62,570 nt of DNA from Pseudohaliea rubra DSM 19751 (GTDB taxonomy: Bacteria > Pseudomonadota > Gammaproteobacteria > Pseudomonadales > Halieaceae), in NCBI RefSeq assembly GCF_000764025.1, contig NZ_KN234767.1, positions 1 through 62,570 on the forward strand, read 5' to 3'. The first letter of the stretch is position 1; each line of letters opens with the position of its first letter. The notes below the pieces were generated by a model. It did no database searches and was not told the origin of the DNA. It saw only the letters and a program-made list of their open reading frames with translations. Positions 1-8,778 of the stretch are shown here, piece after piece. Made by a program: the position numbers and the translations under genes.

Positions 1-521
1 GCCTGGCGCTCGACGGCGCCGCCGCCCCCGCGGCCCTGGTTGCGCTCAACGGCGCACTGTTGCCGCTGCCCGGAATGATGGGCAGGCTTTTCCCCGGTGC
101 GGCCCGGGTGCTCGACCGGGTGCCGGCGCTGCCGCAGCTGCTGGCCTTCAGCGCCCGGCGGCGGCCGATGATGGACCGCTTTATCGAGCAGACGGGCTCT
201 ACTGCCGACAATATCGGCGTCGATTTCTACCACGGGCTGTCGCGATCCTCGAAGCACATCCGCGGCGTTCTCGGCATGATGGCGGCCTGGGAGCTGGAAG
301 GGCTCGAGGCGGACCTTGCCGGGCTGGCCATTCCGCTACACCTGGTGGCCTGCCAGAATGACCGGGCGGTGCCGCCGGCGCAGGCACGCAGCCTCCTTGG
401 TCGCGTGCCCGGCGCGGTGCTGCACCCGTTGCCGGGGCTCGGTCATCTCGGCCACGAGGAGAACCCGCAGCTGTTTGCGGCTTTGATCATGGGGATCGTC
501 GACGAGGCGGGCCTGCCATGA
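1..521 (+). CDS. bchO: BchO, alpha/beta hydrolase (partial, 5' end outside window)
   Basis: The reading frame is open from the first bases and ends at the TGA at 519-521, so only the C-terminal part is present. Residues near the left edge read LVALNGALLPLPG, a stretch typical of BchO proteins, and the rest has the alpha/beta-hydrolase C-terminal layout with the catalytic His in GLGHLGHEENP. BchO is a putative accessory protein of magnesium chelatase, normally encoded next to bchI and bchD, which should lie just left of the window. The assignment rests on this motif and on the photosynthesis-cluster context. The exact biochemical role of the family is not settled. Confidence 0.85.
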   Translation, partial: LALDGAAAPAALVALNGALLPLPGMMGRLFPGAARVLDRVPALPQLLAFSARRRPMMDRFIEQTGSTADNIGVDFYHGLSRSSKHIRGVLGMMAAWELEGLEADLAGLAIPLHLVACQNDRAVPPAQARSLLGRVPGAVLHPLPGLGHLGHEENPQLFAALIMGIVDEAGLP

Positions 522-544
522 TTTTTTTTGTGGATGTATCGTGG

Positions 545-730
545 ATTGCCGGGACGGCTGCCGGAGGGTGCCCCCAGTCGCTCCACGATATTCGCTTGGT
601 GGGGGCACCCTCCGGCAGCCGTCCCTACCGCCCTGGAAGTCCGCAGAGCGGTAGGGGCGGGCGCGGGATGCTTCTCTCACCAAGCGAATATCGTGGAGCG
701 ACTGAGAGAAGCATCCTGCGCCCGCCCCGG
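545..730. repeat. Two long hairpins whose loops are exact reverse complements
   Basis: Hairpin 1 has a perfect 25-bp stem (551-575 with 601-625). Hairpin 2 has a 26-bp stem (654-679 with 703-728) with a single G:T pair. The stems differ in sequence, but the 23-nt loop at 577-599 is the exact reverse complement of the 23-nt loop at 680-702. The pair fills most of the gap between bchO and crtI. It resembles a REP/MITE-like palindromic repeat and could also act as a terminator for the bchO operon. No transposase is nearby. Confidence 0.85.
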
Positions 731-806
731 AAAGCTGCGAGGAGCCGATCGATGGATCGAGCCTTGTCCTGAATCAAGCTTCACAGGGGGGGAGGCTGTG
801 CTATGC

Positions 807-850
807 TGTTAAGACAGCTTGACACTTTATGGTGTAAGAAAAAATGAACA
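807..850. promoter_or_regulatory. Tandem PpsR/CrtJ sites at crtI
   Basis: TGTTAAGACAGCTTGACA (807-824) and TGTAAGAAAAAATGAACA (833-850) both fit TGT-N12-ACA and are separated by 8 bp, the spacing known to allow cooperative CrtJ binding at bchC promoters. The second site covers the crtI start codon at 844. Confidence 0.75.
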
Positions 851-2373
851 GTCCGCTGCCGGAGTTCGCCACGCCCATCGCCGGGCCCGATGCCCCTCAC
901 GCCGTCGTGATCGGCAGCGGTATCGGCGGCCTCGCCGCGGCGATCCGCCTCGGTGCCCGCGGTTTCCGCGTTACGGTTCTGGAGCGCCTGGATGCGCCCG
1001 GGGGCCGGGCCTACGTGCACAAGCAGGACGGCTTCACCTTCGATGCCGGGCCGACCATCGTTACCGCGCCGTTCCTTCTCCGTGAACTGTGGAATCTATG
1101 CGGCAAACGCTTCGAGGACGATGTGGACCTGCGCCTGATGTCGCCGTTTTATCGTATCCGCTTCGACGACGGTAAAGTCTTCGACTACAGCGGCGACGCC
1201 GACGCGACCCGCGCGGAGATCGCCCGTTTCAACCCGGCGGATGTGGCCGGCTACGATCGCTACATGGAAATCAGCCGCCGCACCTACGAGATCGGCTTCG
1301 AGAAGGTGGGGCACCTGCCCTTCGACTCCTTCGCCGATCTCGTCAAAATGGCGCCGGACTTCCTTGCCCTGCGCGCCTACCGGAGCGTCTACAACCAGGT
1401 CTCGCACTACGTGCAGGACCCCTACGTGCGTATCGTGCTCAGTTTTCACCCGCTGCTGGTCGGGGGAAATCCTTTCTCTGTGCCGGCAGTGTACACGCTC
1501 ATTTCCTACCTCGAGCGCCAGTACGGTGTGTACTCGGCCATGGGGGGGACCGGGGCAATCATCAACGGCATGGTCGGCCTGATCCGTGGTCAGGGCAATC
1601 GCCTGCGCTTCAATGCGGAGGTCGACGAAATCCTGGTCGAGGAGGGCAAGGCTACCGGCGTGCGCCTTGCCGGCGGCGAGACCCTCAAGGCTGACATCGT
1701 TGTCTCCAACGCCGATGCCGCCTGGACCTACCGCCACCTGGTGCCGGCCAGCGCCCGGCGCACCTGGACGAACCGACGTATCGAGCGCTCGCGCTTTTCC
1801 AACGGATTGTTTGTCTGGTACTTCGGCACCAACCGACGCTACGAAGATGTGCCGCACCACGCCATCGTGCTCGGTCCACGCTACAAGGGGCTGGTCACCG
1901 ACATCTTCAAGCACAAGCGGCTGAGCCAGGATTTCAGCCTGTATCTGCATCGGCCCACGGCGACGGACCCGGCCCTCGCGCCGGAAGGCTGTGACAGCTT
2001 CTATGCCCTGTCGCCGGTGCCGCATCTCGAGGGCGATGTGGACTGGTCGGAGCACGCCGAGACCTACCGCAAGGCGATCGAGCAGCGGCTGGAGGAGACG
2101 GTCCTGCCGGGCCTTGGCGCCTCCCTGGCCACGTCTCTGGTGACCACGCCCCTCGATTTCGAGAACCGGCTCCTGTCCTACCGCGGTGCCGGCTTCAGCT
2201 TCGAGCCGGTGCTCACGCAGAGCGCCTCTTTCCGTCCGCACAATCGCAGCGAGGATGTGCAGGGGCTTTACCTGGTGGGCGCCGGCACGCATCCGGGCGC
2301 CGGGATGCCCGGGGTTATTTCCTCGGCCCGGGTTCTCGATACGGTCGTTCCCCATGCCAACACCTTCCGCTGA
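844..2373 (+). CDS. crtI: Phytoene desaturase CrtI
   Basis: A 509-residue FAD-dependent desaturase that introduces double bonds into phytoene to give neurosporene or lycopene. The N-terminal dinucleotide-binding motif VVIGSGIGGLAAAIRL is followed by the ERLDAPGGRA segment, and the C-terminal signature GAGTHPGAGMPGVI is intact. The length is normal for CrtI. The chosen ATG has only a weak purine-rich leader and is overlapped by a PpsR-type operator. The gene overlaps crtB by 20 bp, so the two are translated as a unit. With crtC and crtF nearby, it points to the spirilloxanthin series. crtD, also needed for that pathway, is not in this window. Confidence 0.97.
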   Translation: MNSPLPEFATPIAGPDAPHAVVIGSGIGGLAAAIRLGARGFRVTVLERLDAPGGRAYVHKQDGFTFDAGPTIVTAPFLLRELWNLCGKRFEDDVDLRLMSPFYRIRFDDGKVFDYSGDADATRAEIARFNPADVAGYDRYMEISRRTYEIGFEKVGHLPFDSFADLVKMAPDFLALRAYRSVYNQVSHYVQDPYVRIVLSFHPLLVGGNPFSVPAVYTLISYLERQYGVYSAMGGTGAIINGMVGLIRGQGNRLRFNAEVDEILVEEGKATGVRLAGGETLKADIVVSNADAAWTYRHLVPASARRTWTNRRIERSRFSNGLFVWYFGTNRRYEDVPHHAIVLGPRYKGLVTDIFKHKRLSQDFSLYLHRPTATDPALAPEGCDSFYALSPVPHLEGDVDWSEHAETYRKAIEQRLEETVLPGLGASLATSLVTTPLDFENRLLSYRGAGFSFEPVLTQSASFRPHNRSEDVQGLYLVGAGTHPGAGMPGVISSARVLDTVVPHANTFR

Positions 2374-3433
2374 GCGCCCGCTGCCGCTGCGGGAGGCGGA
2401 TCTCGCCGCCTGCCGGACGCTGCTGAAAACCGGCTCGCGCTCCTTCTTTGCGGCGGCACATTTCCTGCCCTATCACTGCCGCGACGCGGCGACGGCGCTC
2501 TATGCGTTCTGCCGCCAGGCTGACGACGCGGTGGACGAAAGCGGCGCGCCTGCCGAGGCGCTGGGGGTGTTGCACGAGCGCCTCGATGCGCTCTACGACG
2601 GCACGCCGCAGAACTACCCGGCGGACCGCGCCCTCGCCGCGGTGGCGCAGCGGCGCGGCCTGCCCAAGGCGCTGCTCGAGGCGCTGCTCGAGGGCTTTGC
2701 CTGGGATGCGGAAGGTCGCTGCTACGAGGATCTCGAGGGCGTACTATCCTATTCGGCCCGGGTCGCCGGCGCCGTGGGTGTCATGATGGCGGTGCTCATG
2801 GGTGAGCGCGATGCCGATGTGCTCGCCCGGGCAGCGGACATGGGCGTTGCCATGCAGCTCACGAATATCAGCCGGGACGTCGGCGAGGACGCGCGCAATG
2901 GCCGCCTGTACCTGCCGCGGGCCTGGCTGCGCGAGGCGGGCATCGACCCGCAGGCTTTCCTTGCCGCGCCGGCGCACAGTGAAGGCCTTGCCGAGGTGCT
3001 GGCCCGCCTGCTGGCCATCGCCGCTACGCTTTATCGCCGGGCCGACAGTGGCCTTACGCGGCTGCCTTCCCGCTGCCGCCCCGGCATGTACGCGGCGCGC
3101 CTGCTCTACTCAGCCATTGGTGAACAGCTGGCGGAGCGCGGTTACGACGCCGTGAGCCGGCGCACCGTGGTGCCGGGCCTTGGCAAGCTGCAGCGCCTGC
3201 TCAGCCTCGGGCGCATGCCCTGGCTCAGTGACGCTGATCTTGCGGCGCCGGTGCTTGCGGAGAATCATTTCCTCGTGGAGGCGGTGAATGCGCACCCGGG
3301 GCCGCGAGTCAGTTCCCTGCTCGAGAGTGAAGGGCGGATCTCCTGGGTTCTGGAGCGTTGGGCCGAACTCGATGAGCGCGCCCGGATGCCGGCGCGTGCT
3401 GCCATCTCTGCCAGCGGCGCCCGCCGCGCCTGA
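2354..3433 (+). CDS. crtB: Phytoene synthase CrtB
   Basis: Condenses two geranylgeranyl diphosphates to phytoene. The chosen ATG at 2354 lies inside the end of crtI and gives MPTPSAERPLPLREADL, 359 residues. A longer open frame begins at 2186, but it only overlaps crtI and has no family similarity. The squalene/phytoene synthase aspartate motifs are visible: QADDAVDES near residue 56 and DVGEDARNGRLYLP near residue 175. The gene is co-transcribed with crtI and converges on crtC. Confidence 0.96.
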   Translation: MPTPSAERPLPLREADLAACRTLLKTGSRSFFAAAHFLPYHCRDAATALYAFCRQADDAVDESGAPAEALGVLHERLDALYDGTPQNYPADRALAAVAQRRGLPKALLEALLEGFAWDAEGRCYEDLEGVLSYSARVAGAVGVMMAVLMGERDADVLARAADMGVAMQLTNISRDVGEDARNGRLYLPRAWLREAGIDPQAFLAAPAHSEGLAEVLARLLAIAATLYRRADSGLTRLPSRCRPGMYAARLLYSAIGEQLAERGYDAVSRRTVVPGLGKLQRLLSLGRMPWLSDADLAAPVLAENHFLVEAVNAHPGPRVSSLLESEGRISWVLERWAELDERARMPARAAISASGARRA

Positions 3434-3438
3434 CGCTG

Positions 3439-3461
3439 CCCGCCCCTTTTACGGGGTCGGG
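3439..3461. terminator. Hairpin between convergent crtB and crtC
   Basis: An inverted repeat (CCCGCCCC, loop TTTTAC, GGGG-T-CGGG, with one bulge) lies in the 44-bp gap between the two convergent stop codons and could serve both strands as a terminator. It has no clear U-tract. Confidence 0.45.
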
Positions 3462-3477
3462 TCTGGCAGACGACACC

Positions 3478-4455
3478 TTACCCCTGCTTATCCCTGCGGG
3501 CTCTTCGCGGCAGCCGGAACGGCAGCAGCAGCTGAACCCATCGGCGGCTGAAGCGATCCAGGTTCAGGCTTTCGTGTACCGCCCGCACCGGCTCGCCCAG
3601 GGCGCGGTACTGCAGCAGGGAGCGCGAGTAGAACGGCGTGTCCTCGAGGGTGCGTTGCACGGTCACCGGGGTGTCCCGGTCGGCCTGGGTGCTGCGCGCC
3701 ATGCGCCAGATGCTGGCCCGCGGCAGCTGTTGCCTTGGCAGCGGGTCCAGCTCGCTGACCGCGCCGGTGGCCCCGAAGCGCAGCGCCAGCAGGCGCTCGC
3801 TGCCGTCCCGAAGGCGCGCGTGGTACTGCACCAGGCTGCCGCCGTCGGCCAGCGGAGCCCGCGACCAGTCCCAGTCCCGGAAGGCCGCTTCGAGCGGTTC
3901 GGCGCCCCGGTTGCTGTCGAAGTAGCCGTGACCCTCCCAGCTGAGCCCGGGTTTTTCCATGGTGACCCGGGCGCGGCAGCTCGGGGCGACGGGCCACCAG
4001 CGGTGTCTGCCGGCGGGGTCGAGGGCGTAGTCCGTGGCGGTAATGCCGGGCAGCTCCAGCTCGATGCGGCCGCGCAGGCGGCCGGGTACCGGCACGGTCA
4101 CTTCGTCCAGGGTGACGCTGATCTGCCGGCCCTGCCAGTGGATCGCTGAGCCGCGGGCGCGCAGGTGCTCGCTGTCGCGGATCAGGTCGCCGGCCCCGCG
4201 CTCGGTCATCGCCCAGTGCTTGCGGCCAGGGTTGTAGAGCACCGCATTGAAGCCGCAGTACTGCTCCGGGTCCGGCGCCGCCAGGCGCCGCCGGGCGGCC
4301 GCATAGTAAGGCGAAAAGACGCTGCCGACGAACACGATCACCGTGAGTGCGTGCTCGCCGTCGTCGCTCATGGCGTCGAGGTACCACCAATGGTAGCCGC
4401 CAGCTGTTACCGGGGCGGCGAACCCGGGCGCCGGTGCGGCCGCACGCTCGAGCAT
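3478..4455 (-). CDS. crtC: Carotenoid 1,2-hydratase CrtC
   Basis: A 325-residue hydroxyneurosporene synthase (carotenoid 1,2-hydratase), which adds water across the C1-C2 double bond of neurosporene or lycopene early in the spheroidene and spirilloxanthin pathways. The N-terminal YHWWYLDAMSDDGEHALT and IVFVGSVFSPYY segments and the later GYFDSNRGAEPLE motif are typical. It is divergent from crtE, and the two share a promoter region with two PpsR-type operators, as in other purple bacteria. The C-terminus is rich in arginine. No signal peptide is evident. Confidence 0.95.
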   Translation of the reverse strand: MLERAAAPAPGFAAPVTAGGYHWWYLDAMSDDGEHALTVIVFVGSVFSPYYAAARRRLAAPDPEQYCGFNAVLYNPGRKHWAMTERGAGDLIRDSEHLRARGSAIHWQGRQISVTLDEVTVPVPGRLRGRIELELPGITATDYALDPAGRHRWWPVAPSCRARVTMEKPGLSWEGHGYFDSNRGAEPLEAAFRDWDWSRAPLADGGSLVQYHARLRDGSERLLALRFGATGAVSELDPLPRQQLPRASIWRMARSTQADRDTPVTVQRTLEDTPFYSRSLLQYRALGEPVRAVHESLNLDRFSRRWVQLLLPFRLPRRARRDKQG

Positions 4456-4498
4456 GGCTTTTTGTCCTGGATCAGTAAAGTTCCTTGCAGTCTAGCAA

Positions 4499-4542
4499 TG
4501 TCTAACTTAAATTACAGTTTACACTGTCAATAAAATTGGACA
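4499..4542. promoter_or_regulatory. Tandem PpsR/CrtJ sites between crtC and crtE
   Basis: TGTCTAACTTAAATTACA (4499-4516) and TGTCAATAAAATTGGACA (4525-4542) are perfect TGT-N12-ACA sites 8 bp apart. They lie in an AT-rich divergent promoter region and probably repress both crtC and crtE in oxygen and light. Confidence 0.85.
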
Positions 4543-4642
4543 TGTTTGCAGGCTGGCCTTCGGCCTCCGCTAGCGGTCCACGGAACAGCCCTGCAGGCGG
4601 CGCGGGATGATCGCAAGGCAGGCACGCAAGGAAGGTGGCGCG

Positions 4643-5530
4643 ATGGGCAAGATCGAGGCACAGGGGCTCCCCGGATACGAGTTGGCGTTGCAGGATGCCG
4701 TTGCCGGGGCGGCGGGGGAGGCGTGTCCTCCGCAGTTGGGTCGGGCGCTGCATTACGCGGTTTTCCCCGGCGGTGCGCGGGTGCGACCACAGTTGTGCAT
4801 GGCCGTTGCGGCCGCCAACGGTGGCGGCGACGCCGCGCTCACCGGCGCGGCGGCCGCGGCCATCGAGCTTCTCCACTGTGCATCTCTCGTGCATGACGAC
4901 ATGCCCTGCTTCGATAATGCCAGTGAGCGCCGGGGCAAGCCCTCGGTTCACCAGGTATTTGGCGAGCAGCTGGCGCTGCTCGCCGGCGATGCGCTGATCG
5001 TCGCCGCCTTCGAGACCCTTGGCCGTGCTGCCGGTGCCGGCGACCCGGCGCGGTTGCCGGCGCTCCTGGCCGTGATCGCCGAGGGCGTCGGCGCGCCCCA
5101 CGGTATCTGTGCCGGTCAGGCCTGGGAATGCGAGCCCCGTGTCAATCTCGAGCGCTATCACCGCGCCAAGACCGGGGCGCTGTTCATTGCCGCGACCGCT
5201 GCCGGTGCCGTGGTGTCCGGGGGCGATGTTGCCGCCTGGCGCCGCCTCGGCGACTGCATCGGCCACAGCTACCAGGTGGCCGACGATATCCTGGATGCTG
5301 CCGCCGAGGCGTCCGAGATCGGCAAGCCGACCGGGCAGGACGAGGTCCATGGCCGGCCCTCGGCCGTGCGCAGTCTCGGTCTCGACGGCGCCGTTGCCCA
5401 CCTCAAGGCGCTGGTCGATGCGAGCGTGGAGGCGGTGCCGCCCTGCGCCGGTCGCGAGCAGCTGCAGCAACTGGTCCGCAACCAGTCCCGGCGCTTTCTG
5501 CCGAGGGGCCTGGCCGGCCAGGCTGCCTGA
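4643..5530 (+). CDS. crtE: Geranylgeranyl diphosphate synthase CrtE
   Basis: A 295-residue short-chain polyprenyl synthase that makes the C20 precursor for carotenoids and for the bacteriochlorophyll phytyl tail. The first aspartate-rich motif is HDDMPCFDNASERRG and the second is VADDILD; both are intact. The open frame extends to an ATG at 4607, but the ATG at 4643 has a good ribosome site (AAGGAAGG about 7 nt upstream) and begins MGKIEAQGLPGYEL, so it is preferred. crtF follows after 5 bp. Confidence 0.95.
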   Translation: MGKIEAQGLPGYELALQDAVAGAAGEACPPQLGRALHYAVFPGGARVRPQLCMAVAAANGGGDAALTGAAAAAIELLHCASLVHDDMPCFDNASERRGKPSVHQVFGEQLALLAGDALIVAAFETLGRAAGAGDPARLPALLAVIAEGVGAPHGICAGQAWECEPRVNLERYHRAKTGALFIAATAAGAVVSGGDVAAWRRLGDCIGHSYQVADDILDAAAEASEIGKPTGQDEVHGRPSAVRSLGLDGAVAHLKALVDASVEAVPPCAGREQLQQLVRNQSRRFLPRGLAGQAA

Positions 5531-5535
5531 GCGCG

Positions 5536-6717
5536 GTGAGCGAGCAAGACGGCAGCCAGGCGGCTACGGTCGTGAGTGGACCTCCGGCGCGGCCCGGCGG
5601 CCTGCGCAAGCGGTTCCTCTGCTGGCGGGACCGGCTCCTGGGTAACCCGTCTTTCCACCGTTTCGCTGCGCGTTTTCCGCTGACACGGCCGATCGCCCGG
5701 CAGCGTGCCCGGGGACTTTTCGATCTCAGTGCCGGTTTTGTCTACTCCCAGATTCTTTTTGCCTGCGTCCGCGCGGGGCTGTTCGACCTGCTCGCTGACG
5801 GTCCCCGCAGTACCGCCTCGATCGCCTCCGCCACCGGTCTGCCGGAAGAGGGCGCTCTGCGTCTCCTCCGGGGTGCTGTGGCGCTGCGCCTGGTGCAGCC
5901 CGCGGGTGCCGGCTACTGGCGCCTCGGCGTCCAGGGCGCAGTGATGCTGGGTAATCCGTCTATCGGCGCCATGGTTTCCCATCACGAGCGCCTCTACGCC
6001 GACCTTGCTGACCCCCTTGCGTTACTCGGCGGCCGCGCAGCGACGAACCTGGCGAGGCTGTGGCCCTACGCCGCCGGTGAGCGCGACGCTATGGCAGCCG
6101 ACGAGGTGGCGGCCTACAGCGAGCTCATGGCGGCCTCCCAGAGCCTGCTATCCGAGGACGTTCTCGATGCCTGCGGTGCCGGCGATGCCCGCCACTGGCT
6201 CGATGTGGGCGGTGGTGAGGGGGTATTTCTCTCCGCAGCCCTGCGCCGCAACAGCGCACTGCAGGGCACGGTGCTCGACCTGCCCCAGGTGGCGACCCGT
6301 GCCCGGGAGCGGCTGCTGCAGTGTGGCCTCGCTGCCCGTGCCGAGGCGGTCGGCGGCGACATGTTCAAAGATCCCTGGCCGCCCGGGGCTGACACCATTT
6401 CCCTGGTGCGGGTGCTGCACGATCACGACGATGCCCCGGCCCGTGCGCTGGTCGCCCGGGCGCGGGAGGCGCTGCCGCCGCGGGGCCGGCTGGTGATCGC
6501 CGAGCCCATGGCCGGGACCCGGGGTGCTGAAGCTATGGGTGATGGTTATTTCGGCTTTTACCTCTGGGCCATGGGCAGCGGCCGGCCGCGCACAGCCGGT
6601 GAACTCAGGCGCTGGGTGCTGGAGGCCGGTTTCGATCGTTGTCGGGAATTGAAAACCGCCCAGCCGATGCTTGCGCGGGTGCTGGTGGCGGAGCGTGACA
6701 GGCAGAATGTTAAATGA
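5536..6717 (+). CDS. crtF: Carotenoid O-methyltransferase CrtF
   Basis: A 393-residue SAM-dependent methyltransferase that methylates the 1-hydroxyl group of demethylspheroidene or rhodopin-type intermediates. An N-terminal dimerisation/winged-helix region precedes the SAM-binding motif WLDVGGGEGVFL and the later GDMFKDPWP and LVRVLHDHDD segments. The start is inferred as GTG at 5536, directly behind the crtE stop. The open frame runs further upstream but there overlaps crtE. The last codons and the TGA lie inside the first PpsR site of the bchC promoter. Confidence 0.94.
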   Translation: MSEQDGSQAATVVSGPPARPGGLRKRFLCWRDRLLGNPSFHRFAARFPLTRPIARQRARGLFDLSAGFVYSQILFACVRAGLFDLLADGPRSTASIASATGLPEEGALRLLRGAVALRLVQPAGAGYWRLGVQGAVMLGNPSIGAMVSHHERLYADLADPLALLGGRAATNLARLWPYAAGERDAMAADEVAAYSELMAASQSLLSEDVLDACGAGDARHWLDVGGGEGVFLSAALRRNSALQGTVLDLPQVATRARERLLQCGLAARAEAVGGDMFKDPWPPGADTISLVRVLHDHDDAPARALVARAREALPPRGRLVIAEPMAGTRGAEAMGDGYFGFYLWAMGSGRPRTAGELRRWVLEAGFDRCRELKTAQPMLARVLVAERDRQNVK

Positions 6718-6751
6718 ACTTGACATCTGTGGATGTAAACTTAAACTTACA
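6708..6751. promoter_or_regulatory. Tandem PpsR/CrtJ sites at bchC promoter
   Basis: TGTTAAATGAACTTGACA (6708-6725) and TGTAAACTTAAACTTACA (6734-6751) are perfect TGT-N12-ACA sites 8 bp apart. TTGACA at 6720-6725 and TAAACT at 6742-6747 could form a sigma-70 promoter lying within them. This matches the classic CrtJ-controlled bchC promoter and would drive the bchCXYZ-puf superoperon. Confidence 0.85.
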
Positions 6752-6841
6752 CCCAGCGGTTTTGCTAAGACAGCCGCTCTGCCCGCCGCACCAAGGTGCC
6801 GGGTCAGCTGGTAATTCATTGTCAGGTCAGGGGATTTCCTG

Positions 6842-7792
6842 GTGAGCAGTCAAGCTACAGCCGTCGTCTTCGAGCAACCGGGCAAAATGTCCGTGCGTAA
6901 GGTCGGCCTTGTCGAGCCCGGTGAGGGCGACTGCGTCATTGATATTGAGTGGAGCGGCATCAGCACCGGCACCGAGCGTCTGCTCTGGCACGGCCGTATG
7001 CCGGCCTTCCCGGGCCTCGCCTACCCGCTGGTCCCCGGTTACGAATCTGTAGGCCGTGTTGCCGCCGTTGGCGATAGCGGTGCCCTGACCGTGGGCGAGC
7101 GCGTCTTCGTGCCGGGCTCCCGCGGCTATACCGATGTTCAGGGATTATTCGGTGGCGCCGCCGATCGCCTGGTGGTCGATGCCAGGCGGGTGACGCCCCT
7201 GAGCGACGCGTTGGGGGAAGAGGCAGCCCTCCTGGCTCTCGCGGCGACGGCCCTTCGTGCCGTAACCCGGGGGCCGGAGGGTGTGCTTCCCGATCTCGTG
7301 ATCGGGCACGGCGTGCTCGGCCGGCTGGTGGCCCGGGTGGTGCTTGCCCTGGGCGGCGAGGCGCCGACCGTGTGGGAGCGCGACGCCAGTCGTCGCGCGG
7401 GCGCCAACGGCTACCCGGTCATCGATCCCGGCAGTGAAACGCGCCGCGATTACCGTCTTATCTGCGATGTCAGCGGCGCCGCAGGGCTCCTCGATACGCT
7501 CGTGGGGCACCTCGCCCCGGGCGGCTGCATCGTCCTCGCCGGCTTCTACGAAGAGCCGGTGTCTTTCACCTTCCCGCCGGCCTTCATGCGCGAGGCGCAG
7601 CTGCGCATCTCCGCTGAATGGCAGCAGGAAGACCTCGAGGCCGTGGTCAGGCTGGTCGCCGATGGGCGGCTGGACCTCGACGGCCTCATCACGCACCGCC
7701 AGCCCGCGGCTCAGGCCGCGCCAGCCTATCGCCAGGCTTTTGGCGATAGTGAATGCCTAAAAATGATCCTGGATTGGAGGTCCGCTAAATGA
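6842..7792 (+). CDS. bchC: BchC, 3-hydroxyethyl bacteriochlorophyllide a dehydrogenase
   Basis: A 316-residue zinc-type alcohol dehydrogenase-like protein that oxidises the C3 hydroxyethyl group late in bacteriochlorophyllide a formation. The N-terminus has the GroES-like fold (WSGISTGTERLLWHG, VPGYESVGRV), followed by a Rossmann domain. The start is GTG at 6842 with AGGGGA upstream. The 5' leader holds the PpsR operators. The stop overlaps the bchX start by ATGA, so translational coupling is likely. Confidence 0.95.
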   Translation: MSSQATAVVFEQPGKMSVRKVGLVEPGEGDCVIDIEWSGISTGTERLLWHGRMPAFPGLAYPLVPGYESVGRVAAVGDSGALTVGERVFVPGSRGYTDVQGLFGGAADRLVVDARRVTPLSDALGEEAALLALAATALRAVTRGPEGVLPDLVIGHGVLGRLVARVVLALGGEAPTVWERDASRRAGANGYPVIDPGSETRRDYRLICDVSGAAGLLDTLVGHLAPGGCIVLAGFYEEPVSFTFPPAFMREAQLRISAEWQQEDLEAVVRLVADGRLDLDGLITHRQPAAQAAPAYRQAFGDSECLKMILDWRSAK

Positions 7793-8778
7793 CTGATGCA
7801 TCCGTAAACGAATACACACCGGATCACGAAAAAGAAGACGCCGGAGATCTCCTGGCGAGCTCCGGAGGTGGACCGAAAACACAGATCATCGCCATCTACG
7901 GCAAAGGGGGCATCGGCAAGAGCTTCACGCTGTCGAACCTCTCCTACATGATGGCGCAGCAGGGCAAGAAGGTCCTGCTCATCGGCTGCGATCCGAAGAG
8001 CGATACCACGTCGCTGCTCTTCGGCGGCAAGGCCTGCCCCACGATTATCCAGACCGCCTCGGCAAAGAAAGAGGCCGGCGAGGAAGTGCGTGTTGAAGAC
8101 GTCTGCTTCATGCGCGACGGCGTCTTCGCCATGGAGCTCGGCGGTCCGGAAGTGGGTCGTGGCTGCGGCGGTCGGGGCATCATCCACGGCTTCGAAACGC
8201 TGGAGAAGCTCGGCTTCCACGAGTGGGATTTCGACTACGTGTTGCTGGACTTCCTCGGTGACGTGGTCTGCGGCGGCTTCGGCCTGCCCATCGCCCGCGA
8301 CATGTGCCAGAAGGTCATCGTGGTCGCCTCCAATGACCTGCAGTCGCTCTACGTGGCCAATAATGTCTGCTCCGCCGTCGAATATTTCCGCAAGCTCGGC
8401 GGTAATGTCGGTGTCGCCGGCATGGTCACCAACAAGGATGACGGCACCGGCGAGGCCCAGGCCTTCTGCGAGGCCGTGGGTATCCCGGAGCTGGCCAGCA
8501 TCCCGGCCCACGAGGACATCCGGCGCAAGAGCGCCAACTACGAGATCATCGGCTATCCCGATGGCGAGTGGGGATCACTCTTCGGTCAGCTGGCCAGCAA
8601 TGTGGCCGCGGCGCCGCCGCATCACCCGACACCGCTGTCCCAGGACGGCCTGCTGGAGCTCTTCTCCGGCGATGCCGTTGGCCGGGATGTGGTCCTGAAG
8701 CCGGCCAGTCAGGCGGATCTTTGCGGTGCCGACCATGCGCCCAAGCCGTCCCTGGAGGTGATCTATGACACGGTCTGA
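7789..8778 (+). CDS. bchX: BchX, chlorophyllide a reductase iron protein
   Basis: A 329-residue nitrogenase-Fe-protein-like ATPase that feeds electrons to BchYZ for reduction of ring B of chlorophyllide a. The P-loop is [15 protein letters not shown]. The cluster-ligand cysteines are in GRGCGGRGI and DVVCGGFGLP. Compared with BchL, the family has the extra N-terminal and C-terminal tails seen here. It overlaps bchC by 4 bp and bchY by 14 bp. Confidence 0.97.
   Translation: MTDASVNEYTPDHEKEDAGDLLASSGGGPKTQIIAIYGKGGIGKSFTLSNLSYMMAQQGKKVLLIGCDPKSDTTSLLFGGKACPTIIQTASAKKEAGEEVRVEDVCFMRDGVFAMELGGPEVGRGCGGRGIIHGFETLEKLGFHEWDFDYVLLDFLGDVVCGGFGLPIARDMCQKVIVVASNDLQSLYVANNVCSAVEYFRKLGGNVGVAGMVTNKDDGTGEAQAFCEAVGIPELASIPAHEDIRRKSANYEIIGYPDGEWGSLFGQLASNVAAAPPHHPTPLSQDGLLELFSGDAVGRDVVLKPASQADLCGADHAPKPSLEVIYDTV

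Noticed and set aside
1096-2355. A 419-codon minus-strand frame opposite crtI
   Set aside because: Antisense shadow of crtI, rich in His, Arg and Gly with no family features.
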